From contig JACVTC010000105.1 of NCBI GenBank assembly GCA_016946835.1, positions 45,001 to 97,500 on the forward strand: a DNA stretch of 52,500 bases. Direction: 5' to 3'. Source of the DNA: Neocallimastix lanati (nom. inval.) (lineage: Eukaryota > Neocallimastigomycota > Neocallimastigomycetes > Neocallimastigales > Neocallimastigaceae). Below are positions 11,954 to 30,542 of the stretch, in pieces; the stretch's first letter is position 1, and each line of letters opens with the position of its first letter. Under the pieces are notes generated by a model that was not told the DNA's origin, ran no database searches, and saw nothing but the letters and a program-made list of their open reading frames with translations. The position numbers were made by a program, and so were the translations under genes.

Positions 11954-13330
11954 TTTTATTTTATTTTATTTTATTTTTATATATATATATTTTATTAAAG
12001 AACTTTTATTAGTGCTTGATTTTTATTTTTCATTACCGTATTTTAAAAAAAAAAACTTTACTTTTATATTACTTTAAAGTATTTTTATAAATATTTTACT
12101 GTAATAAATATAAAAAAAAAAAGGGAAAATAAAAATATAAAAATAATAATCATAATATATTAAAGTATTAATAAAATTATTTGAATAAAATATATAAAAA
12201 AAAAAAAAAAAAAAAGTATTGAAAAAGATTAATAATTAATAAAAATATTAAAATAAATATTTTTTTTTAATACTTTATTTTTATATTTCATTAAAGTATT
12301 TTTTATTAATACTTTTCTTTTAATGTTTTATTTAAATATTTTTTTTATCGTGTTTAATATTTTATTTTTATTTTAATTAAAGTATTAGGGTTATATTTTA
12401 ATTTATTATTTTATTTAATTATTTTGGTTTCTTTATCTATATCTTATTTTATAATTTATTAAAATATTTTTATTAATACATGATTTTTTTTTATTTCCTT
12501 AATGGTTTTTATAAAAACTTTACTTTCATGTTTAATAAAAATGATTTTATAGTAACTTTATTTATTTAATGAGTTATTTTTTAACGTTATTTTTTATCAA
12601 TACTTTTTTTTTTTTTTTTTATATATTTTATTAAAGTATATTTATTAATACTATGCTTTTATGTTTTATTTAATTATTTCTACATTTCTATCAATACTTT
12701 TTTTTTTTTTTTTTATACTTTATGAAAGTACTTTTATTAATACTTTTATATTTCATTAAAGTATTTTTATTTATATCTTACTTTTGTTTTATATTAAAGT
12801 ATTTATATTAATAGTTTAACATTTTATTTAATTAATTTAATATCTTTATTAATATTTTATTTTTATATTCTATTTATTCTATTAATCTATTTTTATTTTT
12901 TCATTTACATATTATATAAGTATTTTTATATCTTTAATAAACGATTAAAAAAAAAATAGTTTAATAAAGTATTTCTATTAACTATTTATTTCTTAATTTA
13001 TATATTTTGTTAAGATATTTTTATTAATACTTTCTCGTATTATTTTCATCTTATATTTCTTTATTAAAAGTTTACTTTTTATTTTTTAAAAAAAAAAAAA
13101 ATTTTTTTTTATAAATTTTTTACTTTAATATTTTATTTAAATATTTTATAATCTTTATTAATACTTTATTTTTAAATTTTATTAAACATTATTATTAATT
13201 AATTTACAATATCATAGAAGTATTTTTATATCCTTATTTAATACTTTTCATTTGTTTTTTATTAGAGTATTTTTTTTTAACAATTTTATAAGTCCAGTAT
13301 ATTTTTTAACACTTTATTTTTTATTATTTA
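11770..13330. repeat. Degenerate hairpin-unit satellite, block 1
   Basis: The recurring core AAAGTATTTTTATTAATACTT, preceded by a TATTTTATT-type lead, occurs about ten or more times with substitutions. The core is itself an inverted repeat (AAAGTATT...AATACTTT). Spacing varies with inserted T tracts. A second block of the same family is at 20450-21580. No coding potential is seen. Confidence 0.65.
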
Positions 13331-13349
13331 TTAATATATTATTTTTAAG

Positions 13350-16300
13350 GTATAATATATGACATGTTAAAATATTATATATATAATTTATCTATTTACT
13401 ATTATTACTACTTTTTTTTTATTGGTTGATTGGTGTAATATTTATTGATTTGTAAAGTTAAAAAATAAAAAAAAAAATAAAACTTATAAATATTGTATAT
13501 TATTTCATAATAGGTATTAGAAAATAGGATTAAATATATTTTTTTAAATTGAAATAGTTAAAAATCATGAAAGACATAAAAGAAATAATAAAAAATAATG
13601 AAATAAAGGAACTTTCTTATTCTATATTAAATAAGGATTCAATATTCAAAGATTTATGCAATTCAAAATATTATTATTTAATATTTGCTATTGAAAGCAA
13701 TTGCACAATTGAAATGATAAAATTATTATTACCATATTTTTCAAATCTTAATTATGAGTACAATAAAAAAACTCCTCTATTTATTGCAATAGAGAATCAT
13801 AAATTTGACATAGCGGATTTATTATTAAAAATGGGGGCAAAAATAAATTTTATGAATAACAATAAAGAATATATATTGTTTTATTTATATAACCAAAAAA
13901 AATTAGATAAATCGAATTTAAAATATATTTTAGCAAAAAATATCAATATAAATTATAAATATAATAATTTATATTTTATTGAATATTTACTTGATAATAA
14001 TAATATTAATAATATTACTAATAGTAGGACTAATAATAACACTAATAATAGTAATAATAATAATAATAATAACAACAACAACAACAACAACAATAATAAT
14101 AATAATAATAATAATGATAACTTTATTACTGAAAATATAATAAATAGTAATTCAATTAACAATAATGTAATTATTTATGAATTGGTAAAAACTATCTTTG
14201 ATAGTTTGACTTTTAGTAATGAATTTATCATAAATTTACTTCATTTATATAAAAATAATGCGCTAAAAATGTCTTACATTAACGAAAAAATTGAAACAGA
14301 AAATAAAAAAATAATAATAACTAAGTCAATGTATAACTTTGCGATAAAAAGTGATAACGTAAATCTTATAAAATTATTATTAAAATATGAAAATAAAGTT
14401 AAAATATATAAAAAAAATGACGGTTATGAATTATTATTAACAGCGTGTAAATTAAACCGAAATTCTACGATAAAGTGTTTAATTGAAAATGGGGTAAATA
14501 TTAATGAAAAAGATAGTAAAGGAAGAAATGCTTTAATGATAGCTTCACAAAATGGTAATTTAGATATTATTAAAATTTTAGTAGAAAATAATGTAAGAAT
14601 TAACGAAAGAGATTATGATAATAAAAATGCCCTAATTTATGCAACAGAAAAGGGAAATCTAAATGTAGTTCAATATTTAGTAAAAAAAAAAATAAATATT
14701 AATGTCTGTTCATTGACTAATGGTTGGAATGCTTTATTTTACGCTATAGATAAAAATTATAATGATATAGCTATTTATTTAATTGATAACGATATAGATA
14801 TGTATGGAAATAATCATAAAAATAGTGGTAGCAAAAATATATTAATATTCGCTTATGAACATAAAAATATTAATATTATAAAATATATGATTAAAAAAGG
14901 AATTGATCTTGATGATAGACAGCATTCAGGAGATACAATATTAATGAAAGCTTGTAATAGTAACGATATAGAAATGGTTATTTTTCTTATTGAAAAAGGC
15001 GTAAATATTAACGCCGTAAATAATGGAAATGATAATGCCTTAATAATAGCTGTCAAAAAAAATAATTTAAAAATGGTTCAATTATTAGTTGAAAATGGAA
15101 TAAATATAAATTTTAAAAATAATGACGGAGATAATGCTTTTATAATTGCTTCAATGAAAAGTTCCTTAGATATCGTTAAATATTTAATAAACAAAGGTAT
15201 CGATATTAAAGCTAAAAATAATGATGGAATTAACGCATTAATGATAGCTTGTCAATTTAATAAATTTGACATAGCAAAATATTTATTAGAATCAGGGATA
15301 GATATTAATGATAAAACAATATATGAAGCAAATGCTTTAATCCTAGGTGCTCATTCCAAAAATATAGAATTAATTAAGTATTTGGTAAGTAATGGAGTCG
15401 ATGTTTATCAAACCACTACATATGGACATAATGCTTTATTTGCAAGTGTAATGGTCCAAAGTCTAGATTTAGTTCAATATTTTGTAGAAAAAGGCATAGA
15501 TATTAATTGTAAATGTTATAATAATATGAGACCTATAGATTTGGCTAGAACTGTATTTAAAAATAAAGAAATTTATGAATATCTAAAAAAAAAAGATGAT
15601 GAATTGAATGAAAAAGAAAAAGCAACAAATTCAAAAAATTCAAATAAATATTCATTTAGATCTTTTATTAATAAAATTTTTTTAGAATAAGCCATTTAAT
15701 TTTATAAACGTTTTATAAATATAAATATCTATGAATTTAGAAATTTTTATATTTATATAAATTATATTTTCTCTACATTTTAAACTTTTTACACAAAAAA
15801 TTTTAAATATTTAATCTGAGACTTTTATGCATATTCTTTCTGAGTATCAATTTTATTTTATTGATTATATGTTTGTAAATGAAATTAATGAACGTTATAT
15901 ATTTTTTCATTACAAAAACTTTCCATTATAATTAAATATAAATTATAATATTAATTTATTACAAAAGAATTAAAAGATTCAAATTAAATATTAAGAATTA
16001 TATTTTTCTTAATAAGAATATTTAAAAGATAATATAAACTGAAATTTATACAAAATATAAAATATATAATTGTTAATTTTTAAATAAAATAAAATATATA
16101 TATATATATATATTATTTCAAGAAATTAAAAAATGGAAACAATTCATAAAATAAAAATCCTAACATAATGAATTTACTATTAATATAGTAAATATATTAT
16201 TTTTTTTATTAAATTAAACTTTATGAAGAAAATCGTAAAAAATGAGATTTAAATTCTTTTAACTACTTTATAATTTTAGAATATTTGATTAAACCGGAAT

Positions 16301-17450
16301 ATTCATATGAAAAAAAAAAAAATATTAATTCTCATAGTACCAAATATAATAAAATTAACTCCTTTTTTCCATATCGGTAATGAGTATTTCATTTTTTGAA
16401 CTAAACAGTGCTTTCTAATTCAATTCAGTAAAACATTTTAATATAAATAATATATATTATAAATATAATAAATTTAAATATTATATTATATAATATTCAT
16501 TTTTAATAAATAAAACAATTATATATAATAACTAATAAAAAATAATAATAAAATATATTTTTAATTGGAATAACGAATAATACCACTAAATAAATCAATT
16601 AAATTAAAATATGTAATAAAAAAAATAATAAATAAAATATCAACTAAATTAAACTATATCAACTGAAAAAAAATAAAAATTTAGAATTAAATATAATAAC
16701 AGAAATAAAATATAATTATAAATAAAATAATGAAATAAAATAAAAAAAAAAAAAAAAAAAAAAAAAAAGTTAAGTATCAATAACAATTTATAATTAATAT
16801 AAAATACTTTTCAAAAATTATTCATTATTTAAAATAAAAATTGAATTTTTTGAAACCATTATTAAAATTAATAAAAAAAAAATAAATAAATATTAAAAGG
16901 TAATACCTTTAATAACATTAATAACCGTAATAACAATAGATATATATTCATTAATGATTTATATTGAAATTAAAAAATAAAAAATATTTAATATATTTTT
17001 TATTAATAATTTTATTAATAATAATTTATATTTCTATTAAATAAATAGTTTTAATTAAATCAATAATATTTAAATTAGAAATTGTTCATATGAAATATAT
17101 ATATCTATGATCCATAATACTATTAATATTAATAATAATATAAATAATAATATAATATTAAAATTAATAATTGTAATAAAATTAAAAATATTAATATTAA
17201 TATTAATAGTTGTAATAATAATAATATTATTTTTATGTTAATACTAATAATATTAATAATAAATTTTAAAATAAACTTAAATATATAATATTTTAAAGCA
17301 AAAATAAAAATAAAAAGATAAAAATAACAATAAAAATAAAAATAAAAATATAAATAAAAATAAAAAAATTTATATTTCTTATATATTAATTGAAGATTAT
17401 TGTAATAATAATTTTTATAAGAATATTCTTTGAGTTTTTAGGTTAATTTA
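13350..17450 (+). repeat. Segmental duplication, copy B
   Basis: Homologous to 6975-11770 in direct orientation and carrying the longer ankyrin gene. Besides the gene, shared 3' features include the TTTAGATCTTTTATTAATAA segment, a GGTACCAATGATAATAAAAT-like segment (AGTACCAAATATAATAAAAT here), and the TTCATATGAAATATATAT region before the AAT-rich tract. Divergence is concentrated in homopolymers. End points are approximate. Confidence 0.75.
13567..15690 (+). CDS. Ankyrin-repeat protein, longer paralogue (707 aa)
   Basis: A single-exon gene and the tandem paralogue of the 568-aa gene at 7224. The start context is the same, but it lacks about 27 residues of the N-terminal NN-E-I-(K/N) repeats of the other copy. 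A long Asn tract at ~156-182, interrupted by few Ser/Thr, is encoded by mixed AAT/AAC. About twelve C-terminal ankyrin repeats follow (for example GRNALMIASQNGNLDIIKIL and GINALMIACQFNKFDIAKYL), then a Lys/Glu tail ending SFINKIFLE. Four repeats near the end (GDNAFII..., GINALMI..., EANALIL..., GHNALFA...) are missing from the shorter gene. No signal peptide or TM segment is seen, so a cytoplasmic or nuclear binding scaffold is likely; the ligand is unknown. An antisense poly-Leu frame over the Asn tract is a shadow. Confidence 0.87.
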   Translation: MKDIKEIIKNNEIKELSYSILNKDSIFKDLCNSKYYYLIFAIESNCTIEMIKLLLPYFSNLNYEYNKKTPLFIAIENHKFDIADLLLKMGAKINFMNNNKEYILFYLYNQKKLDKSNLKYILAKNININYKYNNLYFIEYLLDNNNINNITNSRTNNNTNNSNNNNNNNNNNNNNNNNNNNNNDNFITENIINSNSINNNVIIYELVKTIFDSLTFSNEFIINLLHLYKNNALKMSYINEKIETENKKIIITKSMYNFAIKSDNVNLIKLLLKYENKVKIYKKNDGYELLLTACKLNRNSTIKCLIENGVNINEKDSKGRNALMIASQNGNLDIIKILVENNVRINERDYDNKNALIYATEKGNLNVVQYLVKKKININVCSLTNGWNALFYAIDKNYNDIAIYLIDNDIDMYGNNHKNSGSKNILIFAYEHKNINIIKYMIKKGIDLDDRQHSGDTILMKACNSNDIEMVIFLIEKGVNINAVNNGNDNALIIAVKKNNLKMVQLLVENGININFKNNDGDNAFIIASMKSSLDIVKYLINKGIDIKAKNNDGINALMIACQFNKFDIAKYLLESGIDINDKTIYEANALILGAHSKNIELIKYLVSNGVDVYQTTTYGHNALFASVMVQSLDLVQYFVEKGIDINCKCYNNMRPIDLARTVFKNKEIYEYLKKKDDELNEKEKATNSKNSNKYSFRSFINKIFLE

Positions 17451-17538
17451 ATTTTTATTTTAACTCTAATATAAAAAGATTTTTTATATATTTTTAATAT
17501 TTTTGAAAATTTTTATTAGATATTTTTAATACTTCTAG

Positions 17539-17569
<31 letters not shown>

Positions 17570-20414
17570 AAAAGCAAATTAAATACATTAAAATATAAGA
17601 ACTAAAATAAGTTTATTTAAATTGCTAATAAAAATTTTTATTTTTATAGTTCTTAAAGCAAAGAAATAAGTTATTGTTTAAAAAATAAGAAGTTTCCTAA
17701 TAGTATATTGTTATGTGTATTATTAAATTTAAATATAAATGTTAAATATAAATGTTTAAAATATATTAAATAATATTTATAATAAATAAATATATATTTT
17801 ATATTTATAAATTTATTTAAAATTGCAAAAATATAAAAATATTAATATTATACAAAGAAAATCTAAAGGAACGAAATAGTAGTAATTATCATATATAAAA
17901 CGGAATTTAAGATTTTATTATTAAATGGCGTAAATCCGAATAAAGTTTAATTTAATAATTTTAAAATTTTAAGTCTGAAAAATTTTTCAAAACATTTTAA
18001 ATTAATTAATCCTAATAAGGAAATTAAATTTTTTTTAATTTAATTATCAATTGTTATACAAAATTTTTTAAAATATATATTAATTAATTTTTAATAATAT
18101 GATTAAATTTATATCTTAATTTTAATTAGTATATATTAAATTTTAACTTTTTAAAATGCTTATTATTTTTTGGCTAAATTTATAAATTAAAAATTTTGGT
18201 ATTTTCTTTTAATTTTTTTTTTTTTTTAAAAAAAATATTTAATATTAAAAATATTTAAACATATATTATTATTATAATTATTTTAATTATAAATTTTCCT
18301 TTTTTGGTATCCTAAATCTAAAATGTAATAAATTTATAACTATACTCTATAATATATTATAATTTGTTTTAAACTTTAACTTATAATAAAAAATTTAATA
18401 AACAATAACATTTCATATTAATTTTCAATGTTAAGGTCAACTATTTAATATGTACAATGAAATAAAATTTATTTCTATGCATAAAATTTAAGAAAATTAC
18501 TATATTTGCTAAACTAATTTTTTTCTTTTTTTTTTTAGAGTGGATTTGTAAATGAAAAACATTAATACACAAAATAATTAATACTTAGTGCAAATTACTT
18601 TACTAAAGATTAGTATTGATGATTAATTTATTTTTTAATATCTATATTTTATAATATATATATTACTATTATATTTATTATAGATTCATAATATGTATTT
18701 CAAATATCACTTTTAAAACAATAATAATTTATGTTAAATAAAAAAATATTAATTAATTAAAAAAAAAGAGGAATAAACAAAATAAAAGTAAAAAGAAAAA
18801 AAAAGGAATAAACAAAATAAAAGTAAAAAGAAAAAAAAAGGAATAAACAAAATAAAAGTAAAACAAAAAAGAATATTAGATTATTGTAAGTTAACATTAT
18901 TTATTTTTCTATATAATATAATTATTGATTTATAAATAAATAATAAATTATTAATAAAATAAAATAGATTTTGATAATTATTACATACATATTCTATGAC
19001 TTTATAATTTAATTCAGTTTATTGTTTAATGAAATATTAAATTTATATATGTAATTAAATTATTAAATATTATAAATCAATAAGTTAAATAAATAATAAT
19101 TTGAGTAAAAATAGGAACCTACAAAATCCACAGGAATGTAATTCAATATATAAAGTAAGGAAATATATAAAATATGTATATTTAAAATATATTAAATAAT
19201 ATTTATTATAAACAAATATAGTGCTTAGATAAATATATATATATATATAAATATTTTTTAATATCACATCATTTAATATTACAAAATATAAAATATTGTA
19301 TATATGTCATTCTTAATCTATAGAAATAAAAGATAATATGATAAATTAAAAACAGAAAATTGTAAAATAAGAATTAGATTTTATTGTTTATTTACAATGT
19401 TATTTTCAAAAAATTAAAAAATTTAACTTATCATTATATATACATTAAACATAAAAAATTAAAAAAAAAATATTAATGCATAAGGTTTTAATTATACTGA
19501 ATTAAAGTTAATTAATTAATCTATTAATTATTTAAAAAATAATATTAATTAAAGTTTCTGAAATATTTATAAATAAAAATATTTATAATTAAAAAAAATA
19601 AATATGGATAAATTATTAAATAAATTTTTACATCATAAATTAAAAACATAAGATTTTTAATTAAAATAAACAAATATGGATAAATTATTATATAAATTTT
19701 TACATCATAAATTAAGAACATTAAGATATTGATAAAGTACGCCTTGGGTCAAGTTCTCTTGTTGGGAGAAGTTTTATTTAAGTTGTTATTTAATTATAAA
19801 TTTTTATTTATTTATTATTTAAATTAGTTTTAACTTCTAATGTAATAAAGTACAACATTTATGTATAAGGAAATTAATTATTTAAATAAGCATTGTTCTA
19901 AATAAAATCACATAGTCATTAGTCATACAAAATTAATTGAATGAACCTATATATAATTTTTATATTTTAAAAGTTATTTTAAATTATTTTGTTTTTATTG
20001 TTTATTTTTATATTTTAAAAGTTATTTAATATTATTTTTTTTTTATTTTTTATTTTTATATTTATAAGTTATTTTATATTATTTTTTTTTATTTTTTTTT
20101 TATTTTATTGTATAACTTAATTTATATTATTATTTTTATTTTATTTTTTAATTTTATATTTATAATTAATTTAACCTTATTCTATTCTACTTTTTTTTTT
20201 ATATTTTTTAAAATTGTTTTATACATTTTAAAAAATATATTATACTTTATAAATATCTTTAAAATGAATTTATTAATAATTTTATATATTCAAAGTCAAT
20301 GATAATTTAATATTTAATAATGGCTCCTTAAATTATATAATGAAAGTGCTTTTTTAATATTAATCTAAAGTTTTTCATATATTTTGTAATATTTAATATT
20401 TAAAATATTTATCG

Positions 20415-20445
<31 letters not shown>

Positions 20446-20449
20446 CAAA
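15691..20449. other. 3' flank of ankyrin copy B and AT-rich spacer
   Basis: 15691-17450 is the flank shared with copy A. 17450-20449 has no supported gene. It contains T/C runs (TTTTC)n at about 17540-17565, a three-copy 35-bp repeat at 18770 (listed separately), and a short fragment at about 19727-19775 (GATAAAGTACGCCTTGGGTC...GTTGGGAGAAG) that resembles pieces at 2035 and 2505. It is otherwise A/T homopolymers. Confidence 0.5.
18770..18874. repeat. 35-bp tandem repeat, three copies
   Basis: Copies start at 18770, 18805 and 18840 with GGAATAAACAAAATAAAAGT. The first two are essentially identical and the third diverges at its end. It is purine-rich on the plus strand. Confidence 0.9.
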
Positions 20450-21213
20450 AGATAATTAAATAAATTTTAATATTTTATTAATTTTATATATATTAATACT
20501 TTACTTTCACATTAAATAAAAGGATTTTTATACATACTTTATTTTAATATTTTGTTTAATTGTTTATGTAACTTTATTAATATTTTATTTTTATATTCAA
20601 TTGAAAAATTTTTATTAATACATTTAATATTTTATTTATATATTTTATTGAAGTATTTTTATCAATTCTTTACATTTATTGTTCGTTCATTAGAGTATTT
20701 TTATTAACACTTTACCTTTTATATTTTATTAAATCATTTCTATAAGCCTTTTTTTACTTTAATATTTTATTTAATTATTTTATATCTCTTTAAATACTTT
20801 TTTTTTATATTCAATTAAACTATTATTGATTCAAATTTTACTCTATATTTTATTAAAATATATTAACTTTTTATTTTTAAAATTCATTATTTCATTTTTA
20901 TTAATTTACTTGAATAGTATTTAAATATAATGTACCATTATTAATTCTTTCCTTTTATATTTTATTAGGGTATGTTTTTTTGTTAATGTTTACATGTATT
21001 AATTATTTTTGTGACATTACTAATATTTTTTATATAATATTATAGTAATTTTATTATCATTTTATTTTTATATTTTATTAAAGTATTTTTATTAATTTTT
21101 TTACATATTATTTAATTATTTTAATATCTTTATTATTACTTTATTTTCAAATTTTATTAAAGTATTTCTATGAATAATTCAAAAATAGTTATTTTATTAA
21201 TTTATTTCTTATA

Positions 21214-21250
<37 letters not shown>

Positions 21251-21600
21251 TCATTAAAGTACTTTTATTAATATTTTGATTTTATATTTCATTAATAATT
21301 TTATATATTATTAATATATTTTTATGAATAATTTCATATTTTATATAATTACTCTTATATCTTTATTAACACTTCATTTTTATATTTCATTTTAATATTA
21401 TTATTAGTACTTTATTATGTTATTTATTTAATTTTTTTTTTTTTTTTTAAATTTTAATCAATATTTTTTTTTTTACATTTTATTAAAGTATTTTAAGTAA
21501 TACTTAATTTTTACATTTCATTAAAGTATTTTTTTAAATACTTATTTTTATTTTTTGTTTAATTATTTGTATTTATATTTAATTTTAATATAATAATAAA
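20450..21600. repeat. Degenerate hairpin-unit satellite, block 2
   Basis: The same family as 11770-13330: repeated AAAGTATTTTTATTAATA, TTAAAGTACTTTTATTAATA and related cores separated by TATTTTATTTAATTATTTTAATAT-type segments and long T runs. It ends shortly before the 3' end of the ABC transporter gene. Confidence 0.6.
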
Positions 21601-21614
21601 TATTTATTAATATT

Positions 21615-21815
21615 ATTTTATTTTATTTTGTTTTATTTTATTTTATTCAATCGGTACTTTATTTTCATATTTCAACTATTTTATTTTATTTTATTTTATT
21701 TTATTCAATTTGTATTTTATATTCATATTTCAACTATTTATTTTATTTTATTTTATTCAATTTGTACTTTATATTCATATTTCAACAATTTATTTTATTT
21801 TATTTTTTTAAAATA
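21615..21815. repeat. TTTTA satellite with conserved spacer, small block
   Basis: Three rounds of (TTTTA)n joined by a spacer close to CTGTACTTTATATTCATATT followed by TCAACTATT. It is the same composite repeat as at 34010-35110 and lies directly downstream of the transporter stop codon at 21838. Confidence 0.8.
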
Positions 21816-21837
21816 TACTCTAATTATTTTTTATTTA

Positions 21838-27905
<6,068 letters not shown>

Positions 27906-29505
27906 ATACATAAAATATAAAAAATATTATTAAATATATCATTTTAAATTAAATATTTTTATAGTAATTTATATTATATTTATATAATATTTTGAATGAT
28001 ATGGAAGGTTTTTAATATTTTACCATTTTGTAATTATTTGTAATTAGAAATTAGAAATATATATATATAAGATAAAAGAAAATGCAATAAATTTATTTTA
28101 TATTATGTTTTTTAAATACAAATTTCTTTATTTTTATTAATGTTTTTTTAATAAATATAAAATTTTGATATACATATTTACAGATTTTAAATATTATTAA
28201 AATATATATATTATAATTTACTTTTATTTTTTTTTTTTTTTTTTTTTGTTCAAAAAATGTTTTTTTTTAATAGGTAACCACTTTTATTCATATGACAATA
28301 ATAAAATAAATTAAAAAGTAATTAATTTCATAATAACTACGCCACTTCCAGAACAACATCACAATTTATGATGATATGAGAAAAGAGAGAAATTAAAATT
28401 ATTAAATAATTTTGGTAGGTGAGAGAAATTTAACTTGATGAAAATGACAGTTGAAATTATTGTTTTTATTGTTTTATTTAATGTAATAATTTTAATACTA
28501 AAATTGTAATAAAATATCAATAAAAATTTTTTATTAACTTCATAATTTTAATGCTTTGATATTAATATCCAACTTAATTCTGTATAATCATTTTGTTAAT
28601 TAAATACAAAAAAAATATATATATATTCATATTTAAAATTTTAAAATAAATAATAGAATAATAATAGAATTTATTAATTTATTTTTATATTAATACAAGA
28701 TTAATTGAAAATTTAATTTTATAAATAATTTTATTTATTTAAAGTTTTTTAGAAAACTAAGTAATTTTAGTTTACATATTTAATTAACATTTTAATTAAT
28801 ATTTTTATTTTATTAACATCTTTTATTATAATTTTAAATATTAAATAATTTATTATAAATAAATTGGATAAAATATATTTAACATATTACTTTTAAACCA
28901 ATAATATTTAGTATTTATACATATAATATTCTTTTTTTTTTTTTTGTTTTTTTTTTATTCATAATTGATTCATTTATTTAATTAATTTTTTAATTTATTC
29001 CTTTTTTAGAATATTTTTAGAACAGTTTGGTTTATAAAACATCAAAAGAATTTTTTATTAATTATATTAATTAAAATTACAATTTAATTTTCCCTAATGA
29101 TTTTAATTAAAAAATTATAATACTAAAAATTATAAAATAAAATAAAATAAAAAATAAAATAAAATAAAATAAAAAAGTATTTAAAAAAAAAATTAAATAA
29201 TATATGAAATTAATTTATATAAATATATAAAAATATTTTTACTTAAAAAAAATTAATTGAATATAATTATAAATATAAAATTTAAATTTTTTCTCTCTCT
29301 CTTTTTTTTTTTTTTTTTTTGCTTCTAATAAAATTAATATAATATATTAGTTATTTTTTAAATAATATATGAATTTAATATATATAAATATATAAAAATA
29401 TTTTTACTAAAAAAAAATTAATTAAATATAATTATAAATATAAAATTTAAATATTTTTCTTTTTTTTTTTTTACTTTTAATAAAATAATATATTAGTTAC
29501 ATTTT

Positions 29506-29640
29506 AAGGTTGTTGCTGGATCCGTTACTCCTTCTGTTTTTGTTTATAATGGGAAATATGTTATGAATCTTGAACAATAACCAAATCTATATTTGGTATG
29601 GTTCATTTTGAATAAAATTGTTCTATGATATAAAACTTAT
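29506..29640 (+). pseudogene. Short degenerate coding fragment, family unknown
   Basis: One frame reads KVVAGSVTPSVFVYNGKYVM, then NLEQ, a stop at 29578-29580, then PNLYLVWFILNK. The residue mix (Gly, Val, Pro, Ser, Trp) contrasts sharply with spacer translations, and the local GC rises. No start, and no family recognised. Probably a remnant of a gene or transposon. Confidence 0.3.
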
Positions 29641-29779
29641 TTTTATAATTTTAATGTTTAAAAAAATTATTATAAATAAATTTATTAATTTTTGAATATT
29701 TTAATTATTAAAAAAAAATAAAAATAAACATATTTTACAATATATAATAATATTTCTTTAATTTACTATTTAATAATGA

Positions 29780-29810
<31 letters not shown>

Positions 29811-29877
29811 TTTTAATACAAAAGCATTTACTTAATTTATATAATTATATATACATATAAAGAACTAAATTTTTTTC

Positions 29878-29911
<34 letters not shown>

Positions 29912-30210
29912 TTTTTTTTTATTATTTTATTATTAATTTTTATATTTTCTATTTTTATATTATATATATATTATATATATATATATATTTTATTATTTTT
30001 ATATTTTTATTATTTTTAAATAAGCTTATTATTATTTTTTAATTTTAATTTATTTTATAAAAAATAATATATTATTAAAATTTTATTTTTTTTAAAAGTA
30101 CTTATTGTTAGTAATATTTTAATTATCTAAAATTTAAATGATAATAAATTTTAAAATATTAAAGATATTATATTATATTACCATTAAACTAAAAGAAAAA
30201 GAAAAATTAA

Positions 30211-30300
30211 TTATTCATTGACATCATTTAAATTCTTTTTTTGACAATCATTTTCAAGTTCACAATGATTATTTGATTTTTCATAATAAACATTAATACT
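30211..30300 (-). other. Possible terminal exon or coding remnant
   Basis: A minus-strand frame from an AG at about 30300 reads SINVYYEKSNNHCELENDCQ, then KKNLNDVNE and TAA at 30211-30213. It is polar and coding-like. It lies 240 bases beyond the stop of the ankyrin gene on the same strand, so it could be a downstream alternative last exon, but no convincing donor was found in the ankyrin frame. Confidence 0.25.
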
Positions 30301-30542
30301 TCATTATTAAATATTTAATTATTACATTTATGATAATAACATTAATTTCATTTTTTTTTTTTTTTTTTAAATAATAATTATAAAATATGGTAAATAAATA
30401 TATAAATGATATAGATTCATCAAAAATATTTTTTTCTGTTTACTTATTTTTTTTTTTTTTTAATTAATTATTTAATAATAATAAAAACAATAATTAAGCA
30501 TTTTTATAAAAATTTTATAATCCATTTAATAATTTAGAGAGA

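Larger units (their letters stand above)
27863..30542. other. Spacer between the ABC transporter and ankyrin genes
   Basis: The two minus-strand genes flank this region. It holds (TTA)n at 27867-27903; a less AT-biased patch at 28335-28460 (CTACGCCACTTCCAGAAC...), possibly the missing first exon or promoter of the transporter; near-duplicate segments at about 29200-29290 and 29370-29460 (ATATAAATATATAAAAATAT followed by TTTTTACT); a coding-like fragment at 29506; and a possible terminal exon at 30211. The rest is A/T runs. Confidence 0.45.

Noticed and set aside
13953-14162. Poly-Leu frame, minus strand
   Set aside because: Antisense of the Asn-codon tract in the 707-aa ankyrin gene.
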